Source of the DNA: Anas platyrhynchos
Lineage: Eukaryota; Chordata; Aves; Anseriformes; Anatidae
NCBI RefSeq assembly: GCF_047663525.1
Contig: NC_092616.1
Coordinates: 6,136,501 to 6,200,500, forward strand
Direction of reading: 5' to 3'
DNA: 64,000 nucleotides
Below are positions 26,401-34,260 of the stretch, one piece after another. The translations under genes were made by a program, and so were the position numbers. The notes beneath the pieces are model-generated. The model saw only the letters and a program-made list of their open reading frames with translations. It ran no database searches and was not told where the DNA came from. Every line of letters begins with the position of its first letter. The first letter of the stretch is position 1.

Positions 26401-29400
26401 CAAATGTCCCCAAATATCCCCAAATGTCCCCAAACACCCCCAAATGTCCCTATTGACCCCATTGACCCCATTGACCCCAAATATCCCCAAAATCCCGAAA
26501 TGTCCCCAAATGCCCCCAAATGCCCCCAAATGTCCCCAAATGTATTGACCCCAATGATCCCATTCCCAGTGTGACTCCAGTGTCCCCAAATGTCCCCAAT
26601 GACCCCAAATGCCCCCCACTGACCCCAAAATCCCCCAAATCCCCCAAATCCCCCCAAAATCCCCAAATGTCCCCAAATGTCCCCAGCGTCCCCAGACGCG
26701 GCCCCTCCCCCGGCGCTGAGCAGCGTGGAGGTGACGCCCCTGGAGCCCCCCGGGGACATCGGGGACGGCACCGGGGACACTTTTGGGGTCACCGCCCCCA
26801 ACGGCACCGCCTGCCAGGTGAGCGCATTTTGGGGCATTTTGGGGCCTTTTTGGGTCTTTTGGGTTTTTTTTGGGTCTTTTGGGGTCCCTTTTGGGGTCGC
26901 TTTTTGGGGCTTTTAGGGGTTCCAGGGGAGGTTTTGGGGTCATTTTGTCCCTTTTGGGGTCCCTTTTGGGGTCTTTTTGGGGTCCCAGCGGGCTTTTGGG
27001 GTTCCTTTTGGGGTTCCTAGGTCATATTTGGGGGGGATTTGGGTGAGTTTGGGTCACTTTTGGGGCTTTTGGGATCACTTTTGGGGCTTTTGGGATCACT
27101 TTTGGGATTCCTAGTTCCCGTTTTATGGGATTTGGGGATTTTTAGCTCATCGCTGCCTCTTTTGGGGTTGCTTTTGGGGCTTTTGGGATTTTGAGTTCCC
27201 ATTTTATAGGATTTTGGCTCTTTTGGCTCATCTCTGGCTCTTTTGGGGTTGCTTTTGGGATTTCGAGTTCCTATTTTATGGGATTTTGGGATTTTTGACT
27301 CATTGCTTCCTCTTTTGGGGTCGCTTTTGGGGCTTTTGGAATTCCTATTTCCTACTTTATGGGATTTTGGCCCTTTTGGCTCATCTCTGCCTCTTTTGGG
27401 GTTGCTTTTAGGGTCGCTTTTGGGATTCCTAGCTCCCATTTTATGGGATTTGGGGATTTTTGGCTCATCGCTGCCTCTTTTAGGGTCACATTTGGGGCTT
27501 TGGGGATTCCTAGTTCCTATTTTATGGGATTTTGGCCCTTTTGGCTCATCTCTGCCTCTTTTGGGGTTGCTTTTGGGGTTGCTTTTGGGATTTTGAGTTC
27601 CTATTTTATGGGATTTTGGCCCTTTTGACTCATCGCTTCCTCTTTTGGTGTCACTTTTGGGGCTTTGGGGATTCCTAATTCCTATTTTATGGGATTTTGG
27701 CCCTTTTGGCCCATTGGTGCTTCTTTTGGGGTTGCTTTTGGGATTTTGAGTTCCCATTTTATGGGATTTGGGGATTGTTGGCTCATCGCTTCCTCTTTTG
27801 GCGTCGCTTTTGGGGCTTTTGGAATTTCTAATTCCTACTTTATGGATTTGGGGATTTTTGGCTCATTGCCACCTCTATTAGGGTTACTTTTGGGGTTGAT
27901 TTGGGGATTCCTAGTTCCAGATTTATGGGATTTGGGGATTTTTGACTCATCGCTGCCGGTTTGGGGTCGCTTTTGGGGTCACTTTGGGGATTCCTAGCTC
28001 CAGTTTTATGGGATTTGGGGATTTTAGGCTCATCGCTGCCTCTTTTGGGGTTGCTTTTGGGGTTTCTTTTGGGATTTTGAGTTCCTATTTTATGGGATTT
28101 TGGGATTTTTGACTCTGCTTCCTTTTTTGGTGTCGGTTTTGGGGCTTTTGGGATTCCTATTTCCTATTTTATGGGATTTTAGGCCTTTTAGCTCATTGCT
28201 GCCTCTTTTGGGGTTGCTTTTAGGGTCGCTTTTGGGATTCCTAGCTCCCATTTTATGGGATTTGGGGATTTTTGGCTCATCGCTTCCTCTTTTAGGGTCA
28301 CATTTGGGGCTTTGGGGATTCCTAATTCCTATTTTATGGGATTTTGGCCCTTTTGGCTCATCTCTGCCTCTTTTGGGGTCACTTTTGGGGTCGCTTTTGG
28401 GATTCCTAGTTCCAGATTTATGGGATTTGGGGATTTTTGACTCATCGCTTCCTCTTTTGGTGTCGCTTTTGGGGCTTTGGGGATTCCTAGTTCCTATTTT
28501 ATGGGATTTTGGCCCTTTTGCTCCATCGATGCCTCTTTTGGGGTCGCTTTTGGGATTTCGAGTTCCCATTTTATGGGATTTTGGGATTTTTGGCTCATCG
28601 CTGCCTGTTTTGGGGATGCTTTTGGGGCTTTTGGGGTTCCTAGATACAATTTTATGGGATTTTAGGCCTTTTAGCTCATCACTGCCTCTTTTGGGGTTGC
28701 TTTTGGGGTCACTTGTGGGATTCCTAGTTCCAGATTTATGGGATTTGGGGATTTTTGACTCTTTGCTTCCTTTTTTGGTGTCGGTTTTGGGGCTTTTGGG
28801 ATTCCTATTTCCTACTTTATGGGATTTTGGCCCTTTTGGCTCATCTCTGCCTCTTTTGGGGTCACTTTTGGGGTCGCTTTTGGGATTCCTAGTTCCAGAT
28901 TTATGGGATTTGGGGATTTTTGACTCATCACTTCCTCTTTTGGGGTCGCGTTTGGGGCTTTTGGGATTCCTAATTCCTATTTTATGGGATTTTGGCCCTT
29001 TTGGCTCATCTCTGGCTCTTTTGGGGTTGCTTTTGGGATTTCGAGTTCCTATTTTATGGGATTTTGGGATTTTTGACTCTTTGCTTCCTTTTTTGGTGTC
29101 GGTTTTGGGGCTTTTGGGATTCCTATTTCCTACTTTATGGGATTTTGGCCCTTTTTGCTCATCGCTGCCTCCTTTGGGGTCGCTTTTGGGATTTCGAGTT
29201 CCCATTTTATGGGATTTGGGGATTTTTGGCTCATCGCTTCCTCTTTTAGGGTCACATTTGGGGCTTTGGGGATTCCTAATTCCTATTTTATGGGATTTTG
29301 GCCCTTTTGGCCCATTGGTGCTTCTTTTGGGGTTGCTTTTGGGATTTTGAGTTCCCATTTTATGGGATTTGGGGATTGTTGGCTCATCGCTTCCTCTTTT

Positions 29401-31341
29401 GGGGTCGCTTTTGGGGCTTTTGGAATTCCTATTTCCTACTTTATGGGATTTTGGGATTTTTGACTCATTGCTTCCTCTTTTGGGGTCACTTGTGGGATTT
29501 CTAGTTCCAGATTTATGGGATTTTGGGATTTTTGACTCATCGCTTCCTCTTTTGGGGTCACTTTTGGGGCTTTTAGGATTCCTATTTCCTACTTTATGTG
29601 ATTTTGGCCCTTTTTGCTCACCGCTCCCCCTTTTGGGGTCGCTTTTGGGGTCTCCCCGCAGCTGGACCCGGGCTCCCCGCTGGCCTGCGAGGAACGGGGG
29701 ATCTGGTTTTTGGCGGGGACGGCCACGGGGGGGGATGCCCCGGGGAGGGGCCCCCAATTTTCACCTCCGTCCCCCCCTACGAGCGCTGGGTCACCGGCAT
29801 CACCCGCGAGGCCTACTTCGCCGAGACCCCCCCCGACCCCAAAGAGGCCGAGGAACCCGACGACCCCACTTTTTGGGGGACCCCACAACCCCCGGCGGAC
29901 CCCGGCGTTCGAGGATCGCCCAAACCCACAGAAGACCTCAAACCTACCGAAAATCCCAAACCTGAAAACCCCAAACCTTCTGAGAACCCAAAACCTTCTG
30001 AAGACCTCAACCCTACTGAAAACCCCAAACCTTCTGAGAACCCAAAACCTTCTGAGAACCCAAAACCTGAAGACCCCAATGTTCGGGGATCCCCAAAACC
30101 CGTGGAAGACGTCAACCCTACCGAAAACCCCAAACCTGAAAACCCCAAACCTTCTGAGAACCCCAAACCTTCTGAAGACCTCAACCCTACAGAAGACCCC
30201 AATATTTGGGGATCCCCCAAACCCGTGGAAGACGTCAACCCTACCGAAAACCCCAAACCTTCTGAAGACCCCAAACCTGAAGACCCCAATATTCGGGGAT
30301 CCCCAAAACCCATCGAAGACGTCAACCCTACTGAAAACCCCAATGTTCGGGGATCCCCAAAACCTGTGGAAGACGTCAACCCTACCGAAAACCCCAAACC
30401 TACTGAAAACCCCAAACTGAAAACCCAAAACCTTCTGAAGACCCCAAAACTTCTGAGAACCCAAAACCTGAAAACCCCAAACCTTCTGAAGACTTCAACC
30501 CTACTGAAGACCCCAATATTTGGGGTTCCCCAAAACCCGTGGAAGACATCCACCCTACCGAAAACCCTAAACCTTCTGAAAATCCCAAACCTTCTGAGAA
30601 CCCCAAACCTGAAAATCCCAAACCTGAAAATCCCAAACCTTCTGAAAACCCCAAACCATCTGAGAACCCCAAACCTTCTGAAGACCTCAACCCTACAGAA
30701 GACCCCAATATTTGGGGTTCCCCAAACCTGTTGAAGACCTCAACCCTACTGAAAACCCCAAACCTACTGAAAATCCCAAACCTGAAGACCCCAATATTTG
30801 GGGATCCCCAAAACCCATCGAAGACGTCAACCCTACTGAAAACCCCAATGTTCGGGGATCCCCAAAACCCGTGGAAGACGTCAACCCTACCGAAAACCCA
30901 AAACCTTCTGAAGACCCCAAAACTTCTGAGAACCCCAAACCTTCTGAAAATCCCAAACCTGAAGACCCCAATATTCGGGGTTCCCCAAAACCCGTGGAAG
31001 ACGTCAACCCTACTGAAAACCCCAAACCTTCTGAAGACCCCAAACCTGAAGACCCCAATATTTGGGGATCCCCCAAACCCATCGAAGACCTCAACCCTAC
31101 TGAAGACCCCAAATCTTCCGAAGACCCCAAATCTTCTGAAGACCCCAAATCTTCCGAAGACCCCAAACCCACGGAGGACTCAGGTGACCGGGAGCCCCCC
31201 AGCGCCACGGGGTCGCCCCCTCGGGTCCCCAATTTTTGGGATCGCCCCGAGCCCCCGGAGGAACCCGGGGACCCCGAAATCTGGCAGCACCCCCAAATCC
31301 CTCAGGACCCCGATATTTGGGAAGGTTCCGGCGACGCCTGA
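8307..31341 (+). CDS. PRSS53: Polyserase-3-like tandem serine protease (PRSS53), about 10 exons
   Basis: Secreted protein with two trypsin-like (S1) domains. Exon 1 has a Leu-rich signal peptide core. Domain 1 reads [16 protein letters not shown], an AAHAL His segment, VHEDD...GGHDL (Asp), [41 protein letters not shown] and ADSGGPL (Ser). Domain 2 reads [53 protein letters not shown] and PPYERWV...EAYFAE. These follow the human PRSS53 order closely, including CNC-Y and the YFAE end. The catalytic Ser segment of domain 2 reads LDPGSPL, so that domain looks inactive. After YFAE the last exon adds roughly 500 residues of [14 protein letters not shown] repeats, absent from human. At least eight frame breaks are needed across exons 1-4, 6, 7 and 10, against none in exon 5. 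Neighbour VKORC1 is divergent; ZNF668 follows on the same strand. Confidence 0.88.
8590..10870. repeat. PRSS53 intron 1 satellite, 10-11 bp unit (GGGACCCAAA)
   Basis: About 215 tandem copies of a decamer with A3-A4 tracts at nearly every helical turn. The plus (coding) strand is purine-rich. Interruptions CCTAAATGACTAAA and CCTAAAGGACTAAA recur, giving a higher-order pattern of roughly 100-160 bp. Long Lys/Gly/Pro open frames here are repeat artefacts. Confidence 0.93.
10871..11040. other. Non-repetitive intron segment
   Basis: About 170 bp of unique sequence between the decamer array and the CT-rich tract. No exon or splice pair is recognised. Confidence 0.5.
11041..11950. repeat. PRSS53 intron 1 CT-rich tract (CTCCCCCTCCCCCAC)
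   Basis: Nearly pure polypyrimidine simple repeat leading straight into the next acceptor (CCCCACAG), so it also serves as an oversized polypyrimidine tract. The complementary strand has dense G-runs. Confidence 0.88.
11957..11989 (+). CDS. PRSS53: PRSS53 exon 2, candidate 33-bp microexon
   Basis: Clean acceptor (CCCCACAG) and donor (GTAAGC) bound 33 bp. It reads [11 protein letters not shown] if one base is carried over, or [11 protein letters not shown] in phase 0. It fits the short linker between signal peptide and the VVGG activation site, but the phase with exon 1 is unresolved. Confidence 0.45.
12457..12617 (+). CDS. PRSS53: PRSS53 exon 3 (activation site and His of domain 1)
   Basis: Encodes [17 protein letters not shown], then [15 protein letters not shown] and AAHALQ, each in a different frame. 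The G-run at TGCGGGGACC is about two bases short of the usual CGGTL. The usual AAHC Cys codon reads Ala. The catalytic His is present in the shifted frame. Confidence 0.75.
12700..15460. repeat. PRSS53 intron 3 satellite, 21-bp unit
   Basis: Approximately 130 copies of CATTGGGCCACCCAGAACCC with CTAGATCCT variants. Because 21 is a multiple of 3, several frames stay open ([19 protein letters not shown]-type). It begins about 80 bp after exon 3 and stops about 200 bp before exon 4. Confidence 0.93.
15672..15940 (+). CDS. PRSS53: PRSS53 exon 4 (Asp of domain 1)
   Basis: Readable segments in order: [64 protein letters not shown] and GNVAEN. Each step changes frame by one base. The last change is a missing G in TGGGTGGGCAAC. 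The GGHDL Asp is the expected catalytic residue. Donor GTGAGC at 15941. Confidence 0.8.
15960..17155. repeat. PRSS53 intron 4 satellite A, GGGGGGCTACC/GGGGGGCTAGC units
   Basis: About 85 copies of a 13-17 bp unit with G5-G7 runs on the coding strand, starting 20 bp after exon 4. A longer block (about 16380-16480) recurs near 16615-16710 and 16865-16935, which shows a higher-order duplication. GCTAGC is palindromic. Confidence 0.92.
17156..18875. repeat. PRSS53 intron 4 satellite B, 30-bp unit
   Basis: About 57 copies of a unit combining GGTAGAGGTTCTCCATGATGG and ACGATCTCC; CCATGG and TCCATGATGGA palindromes recur. The exact 30-bp period keeps a minus-strand frame open for 464 codons (MENLYHG/SWR repeats), which I treat as an artefact. 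It abuts satellite A and ends 60 bp before exon 5. Confidence 0.93.
18939..19105 (+). CDS. PRSS53: PRSS53 exon 5 (Cys-rich, specificity region of domain 1)
   Basis: Intact in one frame: [20 protein letters not shown], then [20 protein letters not shown] and [15 protein letters not shown]. Phase agrees with the G left over from exon 4 and ends on a full CAG codon. This is the strongest single match to PRSS53 (human has PTCNC and PARPGML). Confidence 0.93.
19112..21560. repeat. PRSS53 intron 5 satellite, 10-11 bp unit (GGGGACATTT/GGGGACGTTT)
   Basis: About 235 copies with G4 runs at every turn of the helix on the coding strand. Blocks are duplicated: the segment near 20860-21060 recurs near 21090-21240. 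Its complement fills part of intron 8. A 963-codon minus-strand open frame across this array and exon 5 is a by-product. Confidence 0.94.
21710..21925 (+). CDS. PRSS53: PRSS53 exon 6 (Ser of domain 1)
   Basis: Reads [38 protein letters not shown] and [12 protein letters not shown]. After a C-rich stretch the expected EDGKCMG linker is in a neighbouring frame. The conserved GDSGGP starts with Ala (GCA) here; Gly at that position forms the oxyanion hole. Donor GTGAGT at 21926. Confidence 0.88.
21985..22565. repeat. PRSS53 intron 6 satellite, AAATCCCATTA units
   Basis: 11-bp units (ATTAAAATCCC) sit inside a roughly 90-bp higher-order unit marked by CCATTCTGACCCCAATAATGG and GGTGGGGAGCCCC. The array decays into diverged CCCCAAACCCTATTA copies through about 22890. 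Confidence 0.88.
22944..23093 (+). CDS. PRSS53: PRSS53 exon 7 (start and His of domain 2)
   Basis: Encodes [26 protein letters not shown], then [20 protein letters not shown]. The first part and the WPWY part are in different frames, with the break in the C/G runs near 22975-22995. The catalytic His and the AAHC Cys are both present. Donor GTGAGT at 23094. Confidence 0.87.
23105..24565. repeat. PRSS53 intron 7 satellite A, 28-31 bp unit
   Basis: About 50 copies of CCCCAAAATCCTATAG joined to AGATCCTATGGAAA. A roughly 750-bp stretch appears twice with similar variant order (compare CTAAAATCCTATTAAGATC near 23250 and 23840), suggesting segmental duplication within the array. Confidence 0.9.
24566..24905. 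repeat. PRSS53 intron 7 satellite B, CTTTTAGGATCTCCC units
   Basis: About 20 copies of a 16-18 bp unit ending about 60 bp before the exon 8 acceptor. Confidence 0.88.
24966..25197 (+). CDS. PRSS53: PRSS53 exon 8 (Asp of domain 2)
   Basis: In one frame it reads [35 protein letters not shown], and [11 protein letters not shown], matching human PRSS53 ([22 protein letters not shown]). The GRDLALL Asp is the expected catalytic position. Phase with exon 7 (GG carried over) is correct. Donor GTGAGT at 25198. Confidence 0.92.
25210..25800. repeat. PRSS53 intron 8 satellite A, ATGACCCCnATGATCCC units
   Basis: 9-bp units (GATCCCAAT, GACCCCAAT) with longer internal duplications, for example GACCCCGATGATCCCGGTCC near 25340 and 25610. 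Confidence 0.9.
25800..26685. repeat. PRSS53 intron 8 satellite B, AAATGTCCCC units
   Basis: About 85 copies of the decamer CCAAATGTCC, the exact reverse complement of the intron 5 unit. It runs directly into the exon 9 acceptor, which is itself a repeat copy mutated to TCCCCAG. Confidence 0.92.
26687..26817 (+). CDS. PRSS53: PRSS53 exon 9
   Basis: Reads [20 protein letters not shown], then [20 protein letters not shown] and [10 protein letters not shown] lines up with human SSLQTVPVTLL. The segment that carries R-A-C-S-R in human is shorter and lacks that Cys. Donor GTGAGC at 26818. The acceptor could be 9 bp further on without changing phase. Confidence 0.75.
26825..29640. repeat. PRSS53 intron 9 satellite, about 84-bp unit
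   Basis: About 33 copies of a unit holding CCTATTTTATGGGATTTTGG, CCCTTTTGGCTCATC and CCTCTTTTGGGGTCGC. It is less GC-rich than the other arrays. The unit is a multiple of 3, so a 555-codon antisense frame of Lys/Pro/Ser repeats stays open; I treat that as an artefact. Confidence 0.93.
29662..31341 (+). CDS. PRSS53: PRSS53 exon 10 (end of domain 2 and repeat tail)
   Basis: Reads [20 protein letters not shown], then after one frame change [14 protein letters not shown] and [19 protein letters not shown]. From about 29915 to 31175 the tail consists of [22 protein letters not shown] and VEDVNPTE modules. Two further one-base losses interrupt it: CAAACTGAAA for CAAACCTGAAA near 30413, and a short A-run at CCCCAAACC near 30724. 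The end is a unique acidic/Pro segment closing with DIWEGSGDA and TGA at 31339-31341. Confidence 0.88.
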
Positions 31342-31385
31342 ACCCCATTTTTTTTTGGGGGGTGGGGGGGGGACAAGGATGGAGC

Positions 31386-31391
31386 AATAAA
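31386..31391 (+). other. PRSS53 polyadenylation signal
   Basis: AATAAA 45 bp after the stop codon, followed by a GT-rich stretch (GTGGTGGTGGTTTG) suitable as a downstream element. Confidence 0.8.
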
Positions 31392-31479
31392 GTGGTGGTG
31401 GTTTGCAGCCCCTCCCCCCCCCCGGCCTCTTTTTGGGGTTTTTTATAGGATTTCAAACGTTTTGGGGGGGGTTTGGTCA

Positions 31480-32690
31480 CATCTTAGGGTCCGGAGACCC
31501 GATTTGGGGGACTTTTGGGGTCCCCAGTCCCTAAAAGGGGGGTTGGGGGGGCACAGGACCCTCGGGACCCCCCCCGAAATTAATTTGGGACCCTAAAATG
31601 GGATTTGGGGGGGGAAAGGAGCTCGGGACCCCCCCCAAATTGGGTCTGGGGGGGGAAGGACCCTTGGGAGCCCCCCAAAATTAATTGGGGGACCCTAAAA
31701 GGGGGTTGGGGGGGGAAAGGAGCTCGAGACCCCCCCCAAAATTAATTGGGGGACCCTAAAAGGGGATTGGGGGGGGAAAGGGGGACCCTAAATTTGGGGG
31801 GGGGAGGAGGAGGTTTGGGACCCCCCCAAAATTAATTGGGGGACCCTAAAAGGGGATTTGGGGGGGGAAAGGAGCTCGGGACCCCCCCCAAAATTAATTT
31901 GGGACCCTAAAAGGGGATTTTGGGGGGGAAAGGAGCTCAGGACCCCCCCCCCCAAATTGGGTTTTGGGGTAAAAGGACCCTCGGGACCCCCCCCAAATTA
32001 ATTAGGGACCCTAAAAGGGGATTTGGGGGGGGAAAGGAGCCCGAGACCCCCCCCCAAATTGGGTTTGGGGGGAAGACCCTTGGGAGCCCCCCTAAATTAA
32101 TTTCGGACCCTAAAAGGGGGCTGTGGGGGGAAAGGGGGACCCTAAATTTGGGGGGGGGGGCGGAGGAGGTTTGGGACCCCCCCCCAAATTGGGTTTTAGG
32201 GTAAAAGGACCCTCGGGACCCCCCCCAAAATTAATTAGGGACCGTAAAAGGGGATTGGGGGGGGGAAAGGGGGACCCTAAATTTGGGGGGGGGGGGAGGA
32301 GGAGGTTTGGGACCCCCCCCAAAATTAATTTGGGACCCTAAAAGGGGATTTGGGGGGGGAAAGGAGCTCAGGACCCCCCCCCCAAATTGGGTTTTGGGGT
32401 AAAGGACCCTCGGGACCCCCCCCAAAAAATTAATTTGGGACCCTAAAAGGGGGCTGGGGGGGGAAAGGGGGACCCTAAATTTGGGGGGGGAGAGGAGGAG
32501 GTTTGGGACCCCCCCCCAAAATTAATTGGGGGGCCCTAAAAGGGGATTTGGGGGGGGAAAGGAGCCCGAGACCCCCCCCAAAATTAATTGGGGGACCCTA
32601 AAAGGGGATTTTTGGGGTAAAAGGACCCTCGGGACCGTCCCCAAAATTAATTTGGGACCCTAAAATGGGATTTAGGGGGGGGGCAGGACC
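31480..32690. repeat. Intergenic satellite, about 55-60 bp unit
   Basis: Tandem units of GACCCTAAAAGGGGATTTGG, GGAAAGGAGCTCGGGACCCC and AAAATTAATT between PRSS53 and ZNF668. Human ZNF646 lies in the corresponding gap; nothing like it is visible here. Confidence 0.9.
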
Positions 32691-32699
32691 CCCGGGACC

Positions 32700-32903
32700 C
32701 CCCCCAAAATTCCCCAAGTCCCCCCCCCCTTTTTGCCCCCCCGCCCCCCCCCCCCCCCCCACCTCCTTTTGTTGCCGCGAGCCCGGAAGCGCCCCGAGGC
32801 CCCGCCCCCTTTTAGCCCCGCCCCCCTTCCCCCTCAAGCCCCGCCCCCTCCCCCCCCCCCCCCCTTTCCCAGGTCCTAGCGCCCGCCGCGGAGCCCCCCC
32901 CAG
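32700..32903 (+). promoter_or_regulatory. ZNF668 promoter and untranslated exon 1 (inferred)
   Basis: CpG-rich unique sequence with three GCCCCGCCCC-type Sp1 cores, ending in CCGCGGAGCC...CAG and a GTAAGC donor at 32904. This fits a short 5' UTR exon joined to the acceptor at 34260. The start site is not defined. Confidence 0.5.
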
Positions 32904-32964
32904 GTAAGCGCCCCCCCCCCCGCTAAAAAAAAACCAAAATCCCCCGAATTCACCCCAAAATCCC

Positions 32965-33208
32965 CCCCCCCGCTTCCCGTGGGGCACCGCGGGGCCCCCC
33001 CCCCGCCTGCCTCGGCCCTTCCCGTGGTGCTTTGCGGCCCCCCCCCCCCAAAATTTCAGACCCCCCCCCAAAATTTCAGACCCCCCCCAAATTTCGGCCC
33101 CCCCCCCCAAAATTTCAGCCCCCCCCCCCTCTTTTTTATCCCCCCCCCCCTTTTTCAGCCCCCCCCCGGCATTGCCCCCCCACTTCCCGTGGTGCATTGC
33201 GGCCCCCC
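32965..33208 (+). promoter_or_regulatory. Three TTCCCGTGGTGCnTTGCGG elements
   Basis: Near-copies occur at about 32971 (TTCCCGTGGGGCACCGCGG), 33018 (TTCCCGTGGTGCTTTGCGG) and 33184 (TTCCCGTGGTGCATTGCGG). The shape resembles the ZNF143/THAP11 motif (TTCCCAnnATGCnTTGCGG). Function is inferred from motif and position just inside ZNF668 intron 1. Confidence 0.4.
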
Positions 33209-33214
33209 CCCTTA

Positions 33215-34140
33215 ATTAGGACCCCCCCTTAATTACGACCCCTCCCCTTAATTACGACCCCCCCCTTAATTACCACCCCCCCCACTTAATTTGGGACCCC
33301 CCCCCTTAATTGGCGACCCCCCATTAATTTGGGCCCCCCCCTTTAATTTGTGACCCCCCCCCTTTAATTGCAACCCCCCCCCTTTAATGGCGACCCCTCC
33401 CCTTAATTGTGACCCCCCCCCTTAATTGGTGACCCCCCCATTAATTTGCCCCCCCCCCATTTAATTTGCACCCCCCGCATTAATTTGTGCCCCCCCCATT
33501 AATTGGCGACCCCCCCTCTAATTGCAGCCCCCCCCATTTAATTTGCACCCCCCCCCATTAATTTGTGCCCCCCCCCTTTAATTTGTGACCCCCCCCTTAA
33601 TTTGCACCCCCCACACTTAATTTGGGCCCCCCCCTCTTAATTGTGCCCCCCCATTAACTGGCGACCCCCCCTCTAATTGCAGCCAGCCCCCCCCTTAATT
33701 TGTGGACCCCCCCTTTAATTTGTGACCCCCCCCATTAATTGGCGACCCCCCCTTAATATGTTCCCCCCCCTTTAATTTGAGCCCCCCCCTTAATTTGTGC
33801 CCCCCCATTAACTGGCGACCCCCCCTTTAATTTGTGCCCCCCCCCCTTAATTACGACCCCCCCTTAATTTGCGACCCCCCCCCCTTAATTTATGGACCCC
33901 CCCATAAATTTGCCCCCCCCATTAATTTGTGACCCCTCCTTTAATTTGTGCCCCCCCTTAATTACAACCCCCCCCCTTAATTTTCTACCCCCCCCTTAAT
34001 TTGTGGACCCCCCCCCATTAATTTGGGCCCCCCCCTTTAATTTACGACCCCCCCCTTTAATTGCAACCCCCTTTATTGCGGTCCCCCCCCCTTTAATTGC
34101 AACCCCCCCCTTTAATTGCGACCCCCCCCCCCCAATTTAT
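33215..34140. repeat. ZNF668 intron 1 satellite, 17-19 bp unit (CCCCCTTAATTTGTGACC)
   Basis: About 50 copies with TTAATTnG(C/T)GACCCCCC variation. It ends about 120 bp before the coding exon. Confidence 0.9.
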
Positions 34141-34260
34141 TTTAGGGGGGCGGGCCCGGAGGTGACCCCCCCCCCACCAGCACCCATGGGTGCAGAATAG
34201 GGGCGCCCCCCCCCAACCCCCCCCACCCCCCTACCCCACCCCACCGTGCTTTCTCCGCAG

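Noticed and set aside
28090-29757. 555-codon minus-strand Lys/Pro/Ser repeat frame
   Set aside because: It lies in the 84-bp satellite of PRSS53 intron 9; the period is a multiple of 3 so the frame stays open by chance.
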